From Bermanella sp034110565 (GTDB lineage Bacteria > Pseudomonadota > Gammaproteobacteria > Pseudomonadales > Oceanobacteraceae), in NCBI GenBank assembly GCA_034110565.1, contig JAWUYY010000069.1, positions 1 through 9,938 of the forward strand: a stretch of DNA of 9,938 nucleotides. The letters are read 5' to 3'. The position numbers were made by a program, and so were the translations under genes. Below the pieces are notes generated by a model that searched no databases, was not told the DNA's origin, and saw only the letters and a program-made list of their open reading frames with translations. Shown here piece after piece: positions 1 through 6,605 of this stretch (the first letter of the stretch is position 1; every line of letters begins with the position of its first letter).

Positions 1-425
1 TGAGAGAATTTTACATCATATGCTCGCTTGTTGCCTTCTGGAGTAATTTTTAAATGAAAGCGATACATATCTTGATCATAGAAATCAAATGTACTGTAAA
101 AATACAAAGCACTGGTTTCTTGCACGCGAGTAAAACTTAACTCTTGGCTTTGGCCAATTAAGTTAGACATAGTCCCTTCAACTTTAGCGTTCCATGCCAC
201 AGGTAGGGGACCTTGGCCTGTTTTTAATACACTGAGATTTAAAAAACCAATATTACGACTACGACTAATGTCATAAAGTTTTGCGACGTCTTTATCCAGT
301 TCGCTGCTGGTTAAGCCAATATAGTGAACTTCGTACTCACCAAAGACTTGTTTTTGCTCACCTTGATTATCGGCGAAACTTAGGCTTGTCAGTAATAATA
401 AACAGCTTGTTATAAATAGGCGCAT
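1..425 (-). CDS. DUF4426 family exported protein (3' end beyond window)
   Basis: The reading frame opens with ATG at 425 and is still open at position 3, giving 141 residues; relatives are about 145-150 residues, so only a few C-terminal residues should be missing. Residues 1-18 form a signal peptide: Arg2, a hydrophobic core (LLLLTSLSF) and a likely cut after SFA. The mature part carries the family pattern: FGEYEVHY near residue 28, SRSRNIGFLNLSVLK at 54-68, and a beta-rich end with YRFHLKITPEG at 121-131. The product should be periplasmic. A Cys at residue 8 lies too early to be a lipobox. The start is supported by an AGGAG (432-436) that overlaps the metW stop codon; the gene starts 9 bases after metW ends, so it is very likely co-translated with metXW. 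DUF4426 genes sit next to metW in Pseudomonas too, but no biochemical role is known to me. The family call is by recognition of sequence pattern. Confidence 0.85.
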   Translation of the reverse strand, partial: MRLFITSCLLLLTSLSFADNQGEQKQVFGEYEVHYIGLTSSELDKDVAKLYDISRSRNIGFLNLSVLKTGQGPLPVAWNAKVEGTMSNLIGQSQELSFTRVQETSALYFYSTFDFYDQDMYRFHLKITPEGNKRAYDVKFS

Positions 426-434
426 CTTTCACTC

Positions 435-1049
435 CTAGCGGGTTACGCGATACATGGCGATTTCACCTAATAGGTTAGGCCATAAACGAGTAGATAGCGA
501 CTCAGTATGACGACTATCGACGACTGTACGTTCTACAATTTTTAAACCCTTGTCACGACATAAGTTTTCAAAGTCATGGAAAGTACACATGTGAATGTTC
601 GGTGTGTCATACCAGTTATATGGCAAGGTCTTTGACATAGGCATAGCGCCTTTCGCCATTAAATAGAAACGGGTGCGCCAGTAACCAAAATTAGGGAACG
701 TAATAATGGCTTCTTTTCCTACACGCAACATGTCATCTAACAAGATATCTGGACGTCGTACAGCTTGTAGCGCTTGTGTCATGACTACAGTGTCGACACT
801 GCCGTCTTTAAAGTGTCTCAAGCCGTGGTTTAAATCGTGCTCGATAACATTTAAACCTTTTTCAACACAACTTACGATGCACTCTGGGTTGATTTCTAAG
901 CCATACCCCTGGCACTGCTTTTCACTTTGTAGATGTGCCAACAAATCACCGTGGCCGCAACCTAAATCCAATACTTGGCTATTAGGATTAATCCATTTTT
1001 GAATGATCTTTAAATCGCTGCGCAAAGGTATTTGGTTCTCAATAGTCAT
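435..1049 (-). CDS. metW: MetW, SAM-dependent methyltransferase-fold partner of MetX
   Basis: This 204-residue cytosolic protein has a class I methyltransferase fold: glycine-rich SAM motif LDLGCGHGDLL at 27-37, acidic Glu52 at the end of strand 2 (YGLEI), and EHDL around 70-73. Family-specific stretches are FPNFGYWRTR (118-127) and LPYNWYDTPNIHMCT (142-156). The length matches the family. MetW is found beside metX in many proteobacteria and is needed for, or modulates, the homoserine acyltransferase step; a methyl acceptor has not been firmly identified, so the name reflects family and context rather than a known reaction. Its ATG (1047-1049) overlaps the metX TGA (1046-1048) as ATGA, with an AGGAG at 1058-1062 inside the end of metX, so translation is coupled. 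It is followed at once by the DUF4426 gene. Start and family are secure; the precise function is not. Confidence 0.95.
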   Translation of the reverse strand: MTIENQIPLRSDLKIIQKWINPNSQVLDLGCGHGDLLAHLQSEKQCQGYGLEINPECIVSCVEKGLNVIEHDLNHGLRHFKDGSVDTVVMTQALQAVRRPDILLDDMLRVGKEAIITFPNFGYWRTRFYLMAKGAMPMSKTLPYNWYDTPNIHMCTFHDFENLCRDKGLKIVERTVVDSRHTESLSTRLWPNLLGEIAMYRVTR

Positions 1050-2191
1050 AGCTCAAGCTCCTTTATTACGCGCTTCATATAAGCACTAAGGAGTTTCACG
1101 TATCTTGGAATCGGAATTAAAAACGCATCATGACCTTTTTCAGATTCGATACGTGCATAGGTCACTTCTTTATCGACCTCAATTAAAGCATCGACAATCT
1201 CTTCACTTCGCTCTGGGCTAAAACGCCAATCAGTCGTGAAGCTAATCACTAAGAACTTACATTTTGCATGACTGAGACACTTGGCTAAATCGTTATCGTA
1301 ATATTGTGATGGATCAAAATAATCCAGCGCCTTAGTCATTAATAAATAAGTATTAGCATCAAAGGTGGTCGAAAATTTCTCACCTTGATAATGCAGATAA
1401 CTTTCTACTTCGAATTCTGGCGTGTAATCATAACGAACTTCATCACCCTTTAAATCGCGGCCAAATTTTTCACCCATGGCATCGTCACTTAAATACGTTA
1501 AGTGGGCGAGCATGCGGGCCTGCATTAAACCGGCTTTTGGAATGGTGTTATGTTTTAAATAATGACCATCATGAAAATCAGGGTCACTCATAATGGCGTT
1601 ACGAGCCACTTCGTTAAAGGCAATGTTTTGCGCACTGAGTTTGGGTGCTGAAGCAATGACCACGCTGTAATGTAAACGTTCTGGATATTGGATGGCCCAG
1701 CGCATGGCTTGCATGCCACCTAAGCTGCCGCCTATAACCGCGGCTAGTTTTTCTATGCCTAAATAATCCGCTAGTCGAGCTTGGCTTTCTACCCAATCAC
1801 GTACGCGGACCATAGGGAAATCACTGCCATAAGGTTCGCCGGTTTCTGGGTTAATAGAGGTAGGCCCTGTGCTGCCGTGACAACCACCAAGGTTGTTTAG
1901 GGCAATAACAAAAAAATGGTTGGTGTCGATGGCCTTGCCTGGCCCAATGGCGCTATCCCACCAGCCAGGTTTTTTATCATCTAGGTGGTAGCCTGCAGCA
2001 TGATGGTGACCACTTAGTGCGTGGCAAATTAAAACGGCATTGGATTTGTCAGCGTTGAGCTCACCATAGGTTTCATACATGAGCTCATAGCGCTCAAGAA
2101 TTTTACCGCTGCGCAGTTTTAAAGGTTCGTTAAAGGTGGCAATTTGAGGCGTGACTACGCCAACTGAATTGGCAGGTATTTCTTGCGGCAT
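1046..2191 (-). CDS. metX: MetX, homoserine O-acyltransferase (probably O-succinyltransferase)
   Basis: A 381-residue alpha/beta-hydrolase enzyme that acylates L-homoserine, the first committed step of methionine synthesis, in the cytosol. The catalytic triad is visible: nucleophile Ser156 in GGSLGGM (154-160), Asp321 in TTDWRFSP, and His354 in GHDAF. The HALSGHHH stretch at 57-64 and NNLGGCHGSTGP at 99-110 are typical of the family. The residue two after the catalytic Asp is Arg323 within DWRFSP; in Pseudomonas-type enzymes this motif goes with succinyl-CoA use, so succinyltransferase (metXS) is the better guess than acetyltransferase. That substrate call is inferred from the motif only. ATG at 2191 is preceded by AGGA at about -9. 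The gene lies 84 bases after yggT, with a strong hairpin in the gap, and overlaps metW by 4 bases. Length is normal for the family and no damage is seen. Confidence 0.96.
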   Translation of the reverse strand: MPQEIPANSVGVVTPQIATFNEPLKLRSGKILERYELMYETYGELNADKSNAVLICHALSGHHHAAGYHLDDKKPGWWDSAIGPGKAIDTNHFFVIALNNLGGCHGSTGPTSINPETGEPYGSDFPMVRVRDWVESQARLADYLGIEKLAAVIGGSLGGMQAMRWAIQYPERLHYSVVIASAPKLSAQNIAFNEVARNAIMSDPDFHDGHYLKHNTIPKAGLMQARMLAHLTYLSDDAMGEKFGRDLKGDEVRYDYTPEFEVESYLHYQGEKFSTTFDANTYLLMTKALDYFDPSQYYDNDLAKCLSHAKCKFLVISFTTDWRFSPERSEEIVDALIEVDKEVTYARIESEKGHDAFLIPIPRYVKLLSAYMKRVIKELEL

Positions 2192-2231
2192 TCAATTGGT
2201 CCTGCATGAAGTAGAGAAGAAATTCTAGAAA

Positions 2232-2252
2232 GCGCAGTGTACGACACTGCGC
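2232..2252 (-). promoter_or_regulatory. 9-bp perfect hairpin between yggT and metX
   Basis: Arms GCGCAGTGT (2232-2240) and ACACTGCGC (2244-2252) pair perfectly around a 3-base loop (or 8 bp around 5 bases). Read towards metX it is followed by TTTCTAGAATTTCTTC, which is T-rich but has no clean run of T, so a partial terminator/attenuator is possible. A TAGAAT (2222-2227, five of six to the -10 consensus) follows it, with no recognisable -35; the palindrome covers the place where a -35 would be. It could therefore also be an operator for an internal metX promoter. The choice cannot be made from sequence. Confidence 0.55.
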
Positions 2253-2275
2253 GGTAAAAATCCCCTGTAACAGCG

Positions 2276-2860
2276 CTATAAGCCGATAATAAAACCAGGG
2301 GCACCGGTTTGACGGGCGGTGGTAATGAGTACTATTTCAAACATGTTGATCGTTAAAAATAAAACGATTGGACTAATATCAAAGCCACCCATATCGGGTA
2401 GCAGTTTTCGAATAGGGGCCATAACAGGCTCTAAAATTTGGCGTAAAAGCAGCAGTGCTGGATTGTCGCTTTGAGGTGCTAGCCAACTAGAGATCACCAT
2501 GATCAGTAATCCCCAAAAATATAATTTTAGGAATAAACCAGAGGTCCCCAATAGCGCCCAAATAGCAATGTTCATCCACGGTAAGCCGTAACCGGCAATC
2601 AATAAGCTTAACGAAATAGCCACCACTTGTACGATAATAAGTAGAACGATGGCGGCCCAATCGAAACCCGCAAAACCAGGAATAATTTTGCGTAGAGGAA
2701 CAATCAAAGGGTTTGAAGCTTTCACTACAAATTGACTGATGGGGTTATAAAAATCAGCTTTTGCCGCTTGTAATAAAAAGCGCAAAAGTACGATAAATAA
2801 GAAAAACCCGGCAACTGCATTAACCAGCAGTAAACCAATTTGAGATGATGCTGATTCCAT
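2276..2860 (-). CDS. yggT: YggT family inner-membrane protein
   Basis: A 194-residue integral membrane protein made of two YGGT repeats. Repeat 1 covers about 25-78 (NPISQFVVKASNPLIVPLRK, then IPGFAGFDWAAIVLL) and repeat 2 about 116-178 (ILEPVMAPIRKLLPDMGGF, then DISPIVLFLTINM). The matching P-[IL]-R-K-hydrophobic-P-G/D pattern in both halves shows the internal duplication. Hydrophobic segments lie near 8-29, 68-92, 96-126 and 163-182. The family is linked by genetics to osmotic tolerance in E. coli and by homology to plant CCB3/YlmG proteins, but its molecular job is not settled. An AGGAGC (2866-2871), five bases before ATG, supports the start. It begins only 22 bases after the rph stop codon and so should be on the rph transcript. 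In Pseudomonas the gene upstream of yggT is usually proC; here it is rph. Confidence 0.94.
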   Translation of the reverse strand: MESASSQIGLLLVNAVAGFFLFIVLLRFLLQAAKADFYNPISQFVVKASNPLIVPLRKIIPGFAGFDWAAIVLLIIVQVVAISLSLLIAGYGLPWMNIAIWALLGTSGLFLKLYFWGLLIMVISSWLAPQSDNPALLLLRQILEPVMAPIRKLLPDMGGFDISPIVLFLTINMFEIVLITTARQTGAPGFIIGL

Positions 2861-2882
2861 TTGATGCTCCTATTTAATTTAA

Positions 2883-3599
2883 TTATTTAGCTAGTGCAGC
2901 ATGCTGAATGTGGGTCAGTTCGGCAATGCCTTTTTTAGCAAGTTCCAGCATGGCGTTCAACTCATTTGGTTGAAACGGTTCACCTTCGGCGGTGCCTTGA
3001 ATTTCAATAAAACCGCCATTGTCAGCCATGACCACATTAAGGTCGGTTTCGGCATTGCTGTCTTCTGCGTAATCTAAGTCTAATACGGCTTCGCCATTGT
3101 AAACACCCACAGAAACCGCACCAATCATATATTTAATTGGGTTGGTTTTTAATTGACCGTTTTCAATCATATGATTTACCGCGTCTACCAATGCAACGCA
3201 AGCGCCAGTGATAGATGCCGTGCGAGTGCCGCCATCGGCTTGGATAACATCACAATCGATGGTAATGCTGTTTTCACCAAGGGCTTCAAGGTCAATTGCA
3301 GCACGTAATGAACGGCCAATTAAACGGCTTATTTCAACAGTGCGACCGGCTTGCTTGCCTTTAGCGGCTTCACGCATCATGCGCGAACCGGTTGAACGTG
3401 GCAGCATGCCATATTCTGCGGTTACCCAGCCTTGGCCTTGGCCACGTAAAAAGCTAGGTACGCGGGTTTCGACACTGGCTGTACAAATAACTTTGGTATC
3501 GCCAAACTCTACCAATACCGAGCCTTCAGCATGCTTGGTGAAGTTACGAGTGATTTTAACTTCGCGCAGTTGGTCTAGGGAGCGTCCGCTTGGTCTCAT
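2883..3599 (-). CDS. rph: RNase PH (tRNA nucleotidyltransferase)
   Basis: The 238-residue product is a phosphorolytic 3'-5' exoribonuclease that trims tRNA precursors, using phosphate and releasing nucleoside diphosphates; it acts in the cytosol as a ring of subunits. Visible family marks are the start MRPSGR, GQGWVTAEYGMLPRST (55-70), phosphate-contact Arg86 in QAGRTVEISR, the GGTRT loop (123-127, with Arg126) and the acidic pair Asp180/Asp186 in DYAEDSNAETD. The length is normal. There is no frameshift near the C-terminus of the kind known in E. coli K-12. ATG at 3599 gives the standard N-terminus; the ribosome site is weak (GAG about 7 bases upstream). It leads a minus-strand run into yggT (22-base gap). 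A probable promoter lies at 3629-3656. Confidence 0.97.
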   Translation of the reverse strand: MRPSGRSLDQLREVKITRNFTKHAEGSVLVEFGDTKVICTASVETRVPSFLRGQGQGWVTAEYGMLPRSTGSRMMREAAKGKQAGRTVEISRLIGRSLRAAIDLEALGENSITIDCDVIQADGGTRTASITGACVALVDAVNHMIENGQLKTNPIKYMIGAVSVGVYNGEAVLDLDYAEDSNAETDLNVVMADNGGFIEIQGTAEGEPFQPNELNAMLELAKKGIAELTHIQHAALAK

Positions 3600-3628
3600 G
3601 GTGTTCTCGAATCGATAAATGTGAGTGC

Positions 3629-3656
3629 ATTATACTGGCCTTGGCCATAAGGCCAA
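3629..3656 (-). promoter_or_regulatory. Probable sigma70-type promoter of rph
   Basis: Read on the minus strand, a perfect TATAAT (3629-3634) lies 16 bases from TTGGCC (3651-3656; four of six to TTGACA). Transcription would start near 3622, giving a short leader of about 20 bases before the rph ATG. The -35 and the whole spacer sit inside a perfect inverted repeat (3638-3659). Confidence 0.5.
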
Positions 3657-3659
3657 GGC
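3638..3659. repeat. Perfect 9-bp inverted repeat over rph promoter
   Basis: Arms GCCTTGGCC (3638-3646) and GGCCAAGGC (3651-3659) flank ATAA. On the plus strand the repeat is followed by A-G-A and TTTTGTTTT (3663-3671), the form of an intrinsic terminator, yet the genes on both sides are minus-strand; on the minus strand no T run follows, so it is a poor terminator for the chemoreceptor gene. It could block antisense reading into the chemoreceptor, or serve as a repressor site, since it covers the -35 and spacer of the rph promoter. Confidence 0.6.
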
Positions 3660-3689
3660 AGATTTTGTTTTGAAGGGTGTTAGAGGAAA

Positions 3690-5594
3690 TTAAATTTTAA
3701 AATAGGCGATGCGATTTTTCATATTGGTTGCCAAACTTGAGAGTTCTTCGCTGGCTTGCATGGCATCCGCACTACCTTCACGACTGGCTTCAGCGGATTG
3801 GCGAATACTAATTAAATTACGACTGATCTCCTCAGCTACTGCGCTTTGTTCCTCAGAAGCACTGGCCACTTCGGTGTTTTGACTGGTGATATTGGCCACT
3901 GCTGAAACAATGGTTTTTAGGGACGTGCGTGAAACCTGCGCGCTATTAACACTCTCTTGGGCGGTTTTTTGGCTACGTTCCATGACACTGACTGCACGGG
4001 TTGACCCTGATTGAATGCGCTCAATCATGGATTGAATTTCTTCAGTTGAGCTTTGCGTGCGCCCGGCTAAAGAGCGCACTTCGTCGGCTACTACGGCAAA
4101 GCCACGACCGTGTTCCCCAGCGCGAGCCGCCTCAATGGCTGCATTTAATGCCAGTAAGTTCGTTTGTTCAGCCACGTTTTGAATCACTTCAAGTACCGAA
4201 TTAATTTCGTTACTGGCGATGGACAATTCTGAAATCACGGATGCCGCTTGTTCGATTTCTTTCGCTAGGGTTTCAATTTGAACAATGGAGCTCTCCACAA
4301 CTTGAGTTCCTGTACTGGCTTCTTCATTAGCTTGTTTTGCAGCGCTGGCCGCTTGTTCTGTATTTTTTGCCACTTCGGCAACAGTGGCACTCATTTCTTC
4401 CATGGCGGTTGCCACTTGTTCTATTTCTGCTGTTTGCGATTGCACCTGATTATTTGAGCCGATGGCATTGGCGCTTAACTCCTCAGAGGCAGCAGATAGT
4501 TGTTCGGAAGCGGCGGCAATTTCGGCTACGGTATTTTGTAAGCGAGACAGCATTTTGTTAAAGCCTTTGGCCATAATACCTAGTTCGTCCTCACTGTTTT
4601 CATTAAGGCGAATACTCAAGTCACCATCGGCAATGTCTTCAAGGGAGTCGACAATGGTATTAATAGGTTGAATCACCAAGCTGTAAGTGAGCCACTGCAA
4701 TAGACCAATTAGCAGCAAGCTGAGTAAGGTTAAAGCCAGTGCCATCCACCCTAAATTTTTTAAGATAATATTTTCAAGGTCACTGGTTGGGTAGGCTGAA
4801 ATCACATTAAAGCCCCAGCGTTCAAAAAGCGTACTTTCAATCACCCAATTAGACGGCTCGTTAATTGCGGCACGAATATCGGCTTCACTTTTATTATTTG
4901 AAAATGCCAGCAAGCGGTCTTTTTGATCAAGCAGTGCCATGAAACCATTGGTTTGTACGTTGCTGCTGGCAATGATTTGGCTCAGTTCGTTAAATTTCTC
5001 TTCAAAACCCACATAGAGGATGCCAATGGTTTGGTTGTTGTATCGGATTGGTTCGTAAGCGGTGACGTAAGGTTTGCCCAAAATATCGACTACACCATTA
5101 AAACCCTTGCCTGAGAGAATGGTCTCATAGGGCTTGCCTTGTGGATTTAATATAGTCCCCGTGGCGCGCTGGCCATCGCGACGAATACTGGTGGATATAC
5201 GTACAAAATCGGATCCGCTTTTGGCAAAGATCGTGGCACCACCACCGGTGGTTTGGGCAATATTATCGACTAAACTATGATTCTGGGATTGGCTGACGCC
5301 ATTGACTAAAATATCCTGATAACCATACGAATTGATGGTTTCAGTGCTACCGGTTGCTAATTTTTCAGTAGTGGCTTGTATCAACATTTTCATAGCCGTT
5401 TGAACCTGATTGTTCATCAAGTCATCTGTTACTTGTAGCAACTTCACAAGAGACTGGCGTTTTTCCAGCGTGTCTTTTTGGGCTTTGGCATTGAGCTCGT
5501 CGATGTCATACCAAGCAAATACGCTCATAAGTACTACGGCAACGAATAAAATGGTAAGGGATAAGCTCAGCGCTAACTTCTTTGATAATGTCAT
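3690..5594 (-). CDS. Methyl-accepting chemotaxis protein with periplasmic Cache_3-Cache_2-like sensor
   Basis: From ATG at 5594 the product has 634 residues. In order: a short Lys-Lys cytoplasmic start, TM1 at about 7-29, a periplasmic sensor at about 30-276, TM2 at about 281-304, HAMP at about 305-357, and a long helical signalling domain at about 358-631. The sensor has the Cache_3-Cache_2 marks TGGGATIFAK (from 116) and YEPIRYNNQTIGILYVG (180-196). The hairpin tip that contacts CheA and CheW is intact at about 473-510 (EQTNLLALNAAIEAARAGE, then GRGFAVVADEVR). No NWETF-type CheR/CheB tether ends the protein. The ligand is unknown; small organic acids are common for this class. An in-frame ATG 14 codons earlier (5636) has no ribosome site and would lie about 8 bases from the predicted transcription start, so 5594 (weak GAG at 5601-5603) is preferred. 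It stands alone between rph and yicC, with no che genes in the window. Confidence 0.93.
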   Translation of the reverse strand: MTLSKKLALSLSLTILFVAVVLMSVFAWYDIDELNAKAQKDTLEKRQSLVKLLQVTDDLMNNQVQTAMKMLIQATTEKLATGSTETINSYGYQDILVNGVSQSQNHSLVDNIAQTTGGGATIFAKSGSDFVRISTSIRRDGQRATGTILNPQGKPYETILSGKGFNGVVDILGKPYVTAYEPIRYNNQTIGILYVGFEEKFNELSQIIASSNVQTNGFMALLDQKDRLLAFSNNKSEADIRAAINEPSNWVIESTLFERWGFNVISAYPTSDLENIILKNLGWMALALTLLSLLLIGLLQWLTYSLVIQPINTIVDSLEDIADGDLSIRLNENSEDELGIMAKGFNKMLSRLQNTVAEIAAASEQLSAASEELSANAIGSNNQVQSQTAEIEQVATAMEEMSATVAEVAKNTEQAASAAKQANEEASTGTQVVESSIVQIETLAKEIEQAASVISELSIASNEINSVLEVIQNVAEQTNLLALNAAIEAARAGEHGRGFAVVADEVRSLAGRTQSSTEEIQSMIERIQSGSTRAVSVMERSQKTAQESVNSAQVSRTSLKTIVSAVANITSQNTEVASASEEQSAVAEEISRNLISIRQSAEASREGSADAMQASEELSSLATNMKNRIAYFKI

Positions 5595-5634
5595 GGGGCA
5601 CTCGAATTGTTTAAATAATGTACCGTATACGTCC

Positions 5635-5652
5635 ATCTGAGCGTGATCAGAT
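5635..5652. promoter_or_regulatory. 18-bp palindrome over -10/start of chemoreceptor promoter
   Basis: Half-sites ATCTGA (5635-5640) and TCAGAT (5647-5652) are exact reverse complements spaced by six bases. The right half-site overlaps the -10 hexamer of the chemoreceptor promoter and the site covers its predicted start point, the usual place for a repressor operator. No named regulator is recognised. Confidence 0.4.
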
Positions 5653-5679
5653 TAGATGTAGCCGGTAATAAAATGTAAA
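5651..5679 (-). promoter_or_regulatory. Sigma70-type promoter of the chemoreceptor gene
   Basis: On the minus strand TTTACA (5674-5679) and TCTAAT (5651-5656) each match five of six consensus bases, with an optimal 17-base spacer. Transcription should start near 5644, giving a leader of about 50 bases to the ATG at 5594. This places the upstream in-frame ATG (5636) almost at the transcript end and argues against it as a start. No sigma28-like flagellar promoter was seen in its place. Confidence 0.6.
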
Positions 5680-5690
5680 ATCATGTAAAC
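5673..5690. repeat. Direct repeat ATGTAAAA / ATGTAAAC in helical phase
   Basis: Copies at 5673-5680 and 5683-5690 are 10 bases apart start to start, about one DNA turn, and share seven of eight bases. They overlap the -35 of the chemoreceptor promoter and lie 20-38 bases before the yicC start. Tandem in-phase repeats suit a response-regulator-like dimer, but this A+T-rich motif could arise by chance. Confidence 0.3.
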
Positions 5691-5710
5691 AACATCACAG
5701 GATTTTTGCC

Positions 5711-6571
5711 ATGCACAGCATGACGGCGTTCGCCCGAGAGGATACTAAGACGGGTTCAGGCACCTATACATGGGAGATTCGCTCGGTGAACTCTCGCTAT
5801 TTAGAGCTGCACTTTCGTCTACCAGAAACCTTGCGTGGTGTCGAAGCGGCAGTACGTGATGTGCTGCGTCAACAGCTACAGCGTGGCAAGGTCGAATGCA
5901 GTTTGAAGTTCACACCTCAAATTCAAGCCCAAGGTATGAGTATCAACGAAACCTTGGTGTCCCAGCTTAATGCGGCGGCGGATCATGTACACACTATTAT
6001 TGGACCTGGAAATGCTTTGGATGCACTGGAGATATTAAAATGGCCCGGCGTTTTGATGCAGCCTGCATTGGATAATGAGGTCATTGAGCAAGAGGCTGGC
6101 TCGTCATTTCAAACGGCCCTGAATCAATTGATCAAAATGCGTGAGCGTGAAGGGGCTGCACTTGAGCAATTTATCACTCAGCGCCTAGTCGGTATCAGCG
6201 AACAAGTTGCCAAAGTGAAAACTCTATTGCCACAAATTTTAGCAGCTCAGCGTGAAACCCTACTGAATAAACTGGCGGACTTAAAACAACAAGTGGAACC
6301 GGATCGTTTTGAACAAGAAATGATTATTGTTTTAAATAAGGCCGATGTAGATGAAGAGCTTGATCGACTTGACGCCCACCTTGAAGAAGTCACACGAATC
6401 TTAAAGCAAAAAGGGGCCGTAGGGCGTCGGTTGGATTTTATGATGCAAGAGTTGAATCGCGAGGCGAACACCTTGTCGTCTAAATCCATCTCTCACTTAA
6501 CCACGCAAATTGCCGTGGAATTAAAAGTGCTGATTGAACAAATGCGTGAACAGGTGCAAAACATCGAATAA
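5711..6571 (+). CDS. yicC: YicC family endoribonuclease
   Basis: The 286-residue product matches the usual length of the family (about 287). Residues 1-155 are the YicC N-terminal domain: SMTAFAR (3-9), EIRSVNSRYLEL (22-33), RLPE (36-39) and RGKVECSLKF (58-67). The C-terminal DUF1732 part is at about 200-286, with LNKADVDEELDRLDAHLEEV (208-227) and GRRLDFMMQELNREANTLSS (238-257), ending in an amphipathic helix. E. coli YicC is reported as a metal-dependent endoribonuclease that forms a hexamer and affects small-RNA stability; the reaction here is inferred from homology. ATG at 5711 follows AGGA (5699-5702) by eight bases and gives the standard N-terminus. Upstream is a divergent 116-base region shared with the chemoreceptor. 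A weak -10-like TAAAAT (5676-5681) is the best plus-strand candidate, without a good -35. rph is its usual neighbour; here a chemoreceptor gene lies between. Confidence 0.95.
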   Translation: MHSMTAFAREDTKTGSGTYTWEIRSVNSRYLELHFRLPETLRGVEAAVRDVLRQQLQRGKVECSLKFTPQIQAQGMSINETLVSQLNAAADHVHTIIGPGNALDALEILKWPGVLMQPALDNEVIEQEAGSSFQTALNQLIKMREREGAALEQFITQRLVGISEQVAKVKTLLPQILAAQRETLLNKLADLKQQVEPDRFEQEMIIVLNKADVDEELDRLDAHLEEVTRILKQKGAVGRRLDFMMQELNREANTLSSKSISHLTTQIAVELKVLIEQMREQVQNIE

Positions 6572-6581
6572 CGGCTGCCTT

Positions 6582-6605
6582 TGCCTAAAAACCTTAGGTT
6601 AGGCA
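6582..6605 (+). repeat. Nested inverted repeat after yicC
   Basis: TGCCTAA (6582-6588) pairs exactly with TTAGGCA (6599-6605) around ten bases; inside, AACC-TTA-GGTT (6590-6600) can form a competing small hairpin, and CCTAA can also pair with the inner TTAGG at 6594-6598. A further ACCTAA lies at 6614-6619. It is 10 bases past the yicC stop. A CCTTCCTT stretch follows instead of a T run, so it is not a standard intrinsic terminator; it may protect the yicC 3' end or be a regulator site for the next gene. Confidence 0.4.

Noticed and set aside
2192..2275. SAM-responsive riboswitch before metX
   Set aside because: Only 84 bases are available, dominated by one simple hairpin; no SAM-I, SAM-II or SAM-IV core pattern is recognisable.
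3208..3618. 136-codon plus-strand open frame opposite rph
   Set aside because: It lies almost wholly within the well-supported rph gene, shows no family resemblance and has no ribosome site; it is an antisense shadow.
4001..4671. Several plus-strand open frames opposite the chemoreceptor
   Set aside because: They mirror the helical, low-complexity signalling domain and encode Arg/Leu-rich strings with no recognisable domain.
5594..5710. Sigma28 flagellar promoter for the chemoreceptor
   Set aside because: No TAAA...GCCGATAA-type arrangement was found in the minus-strand upstream region; a sigma70-type pair fits well.
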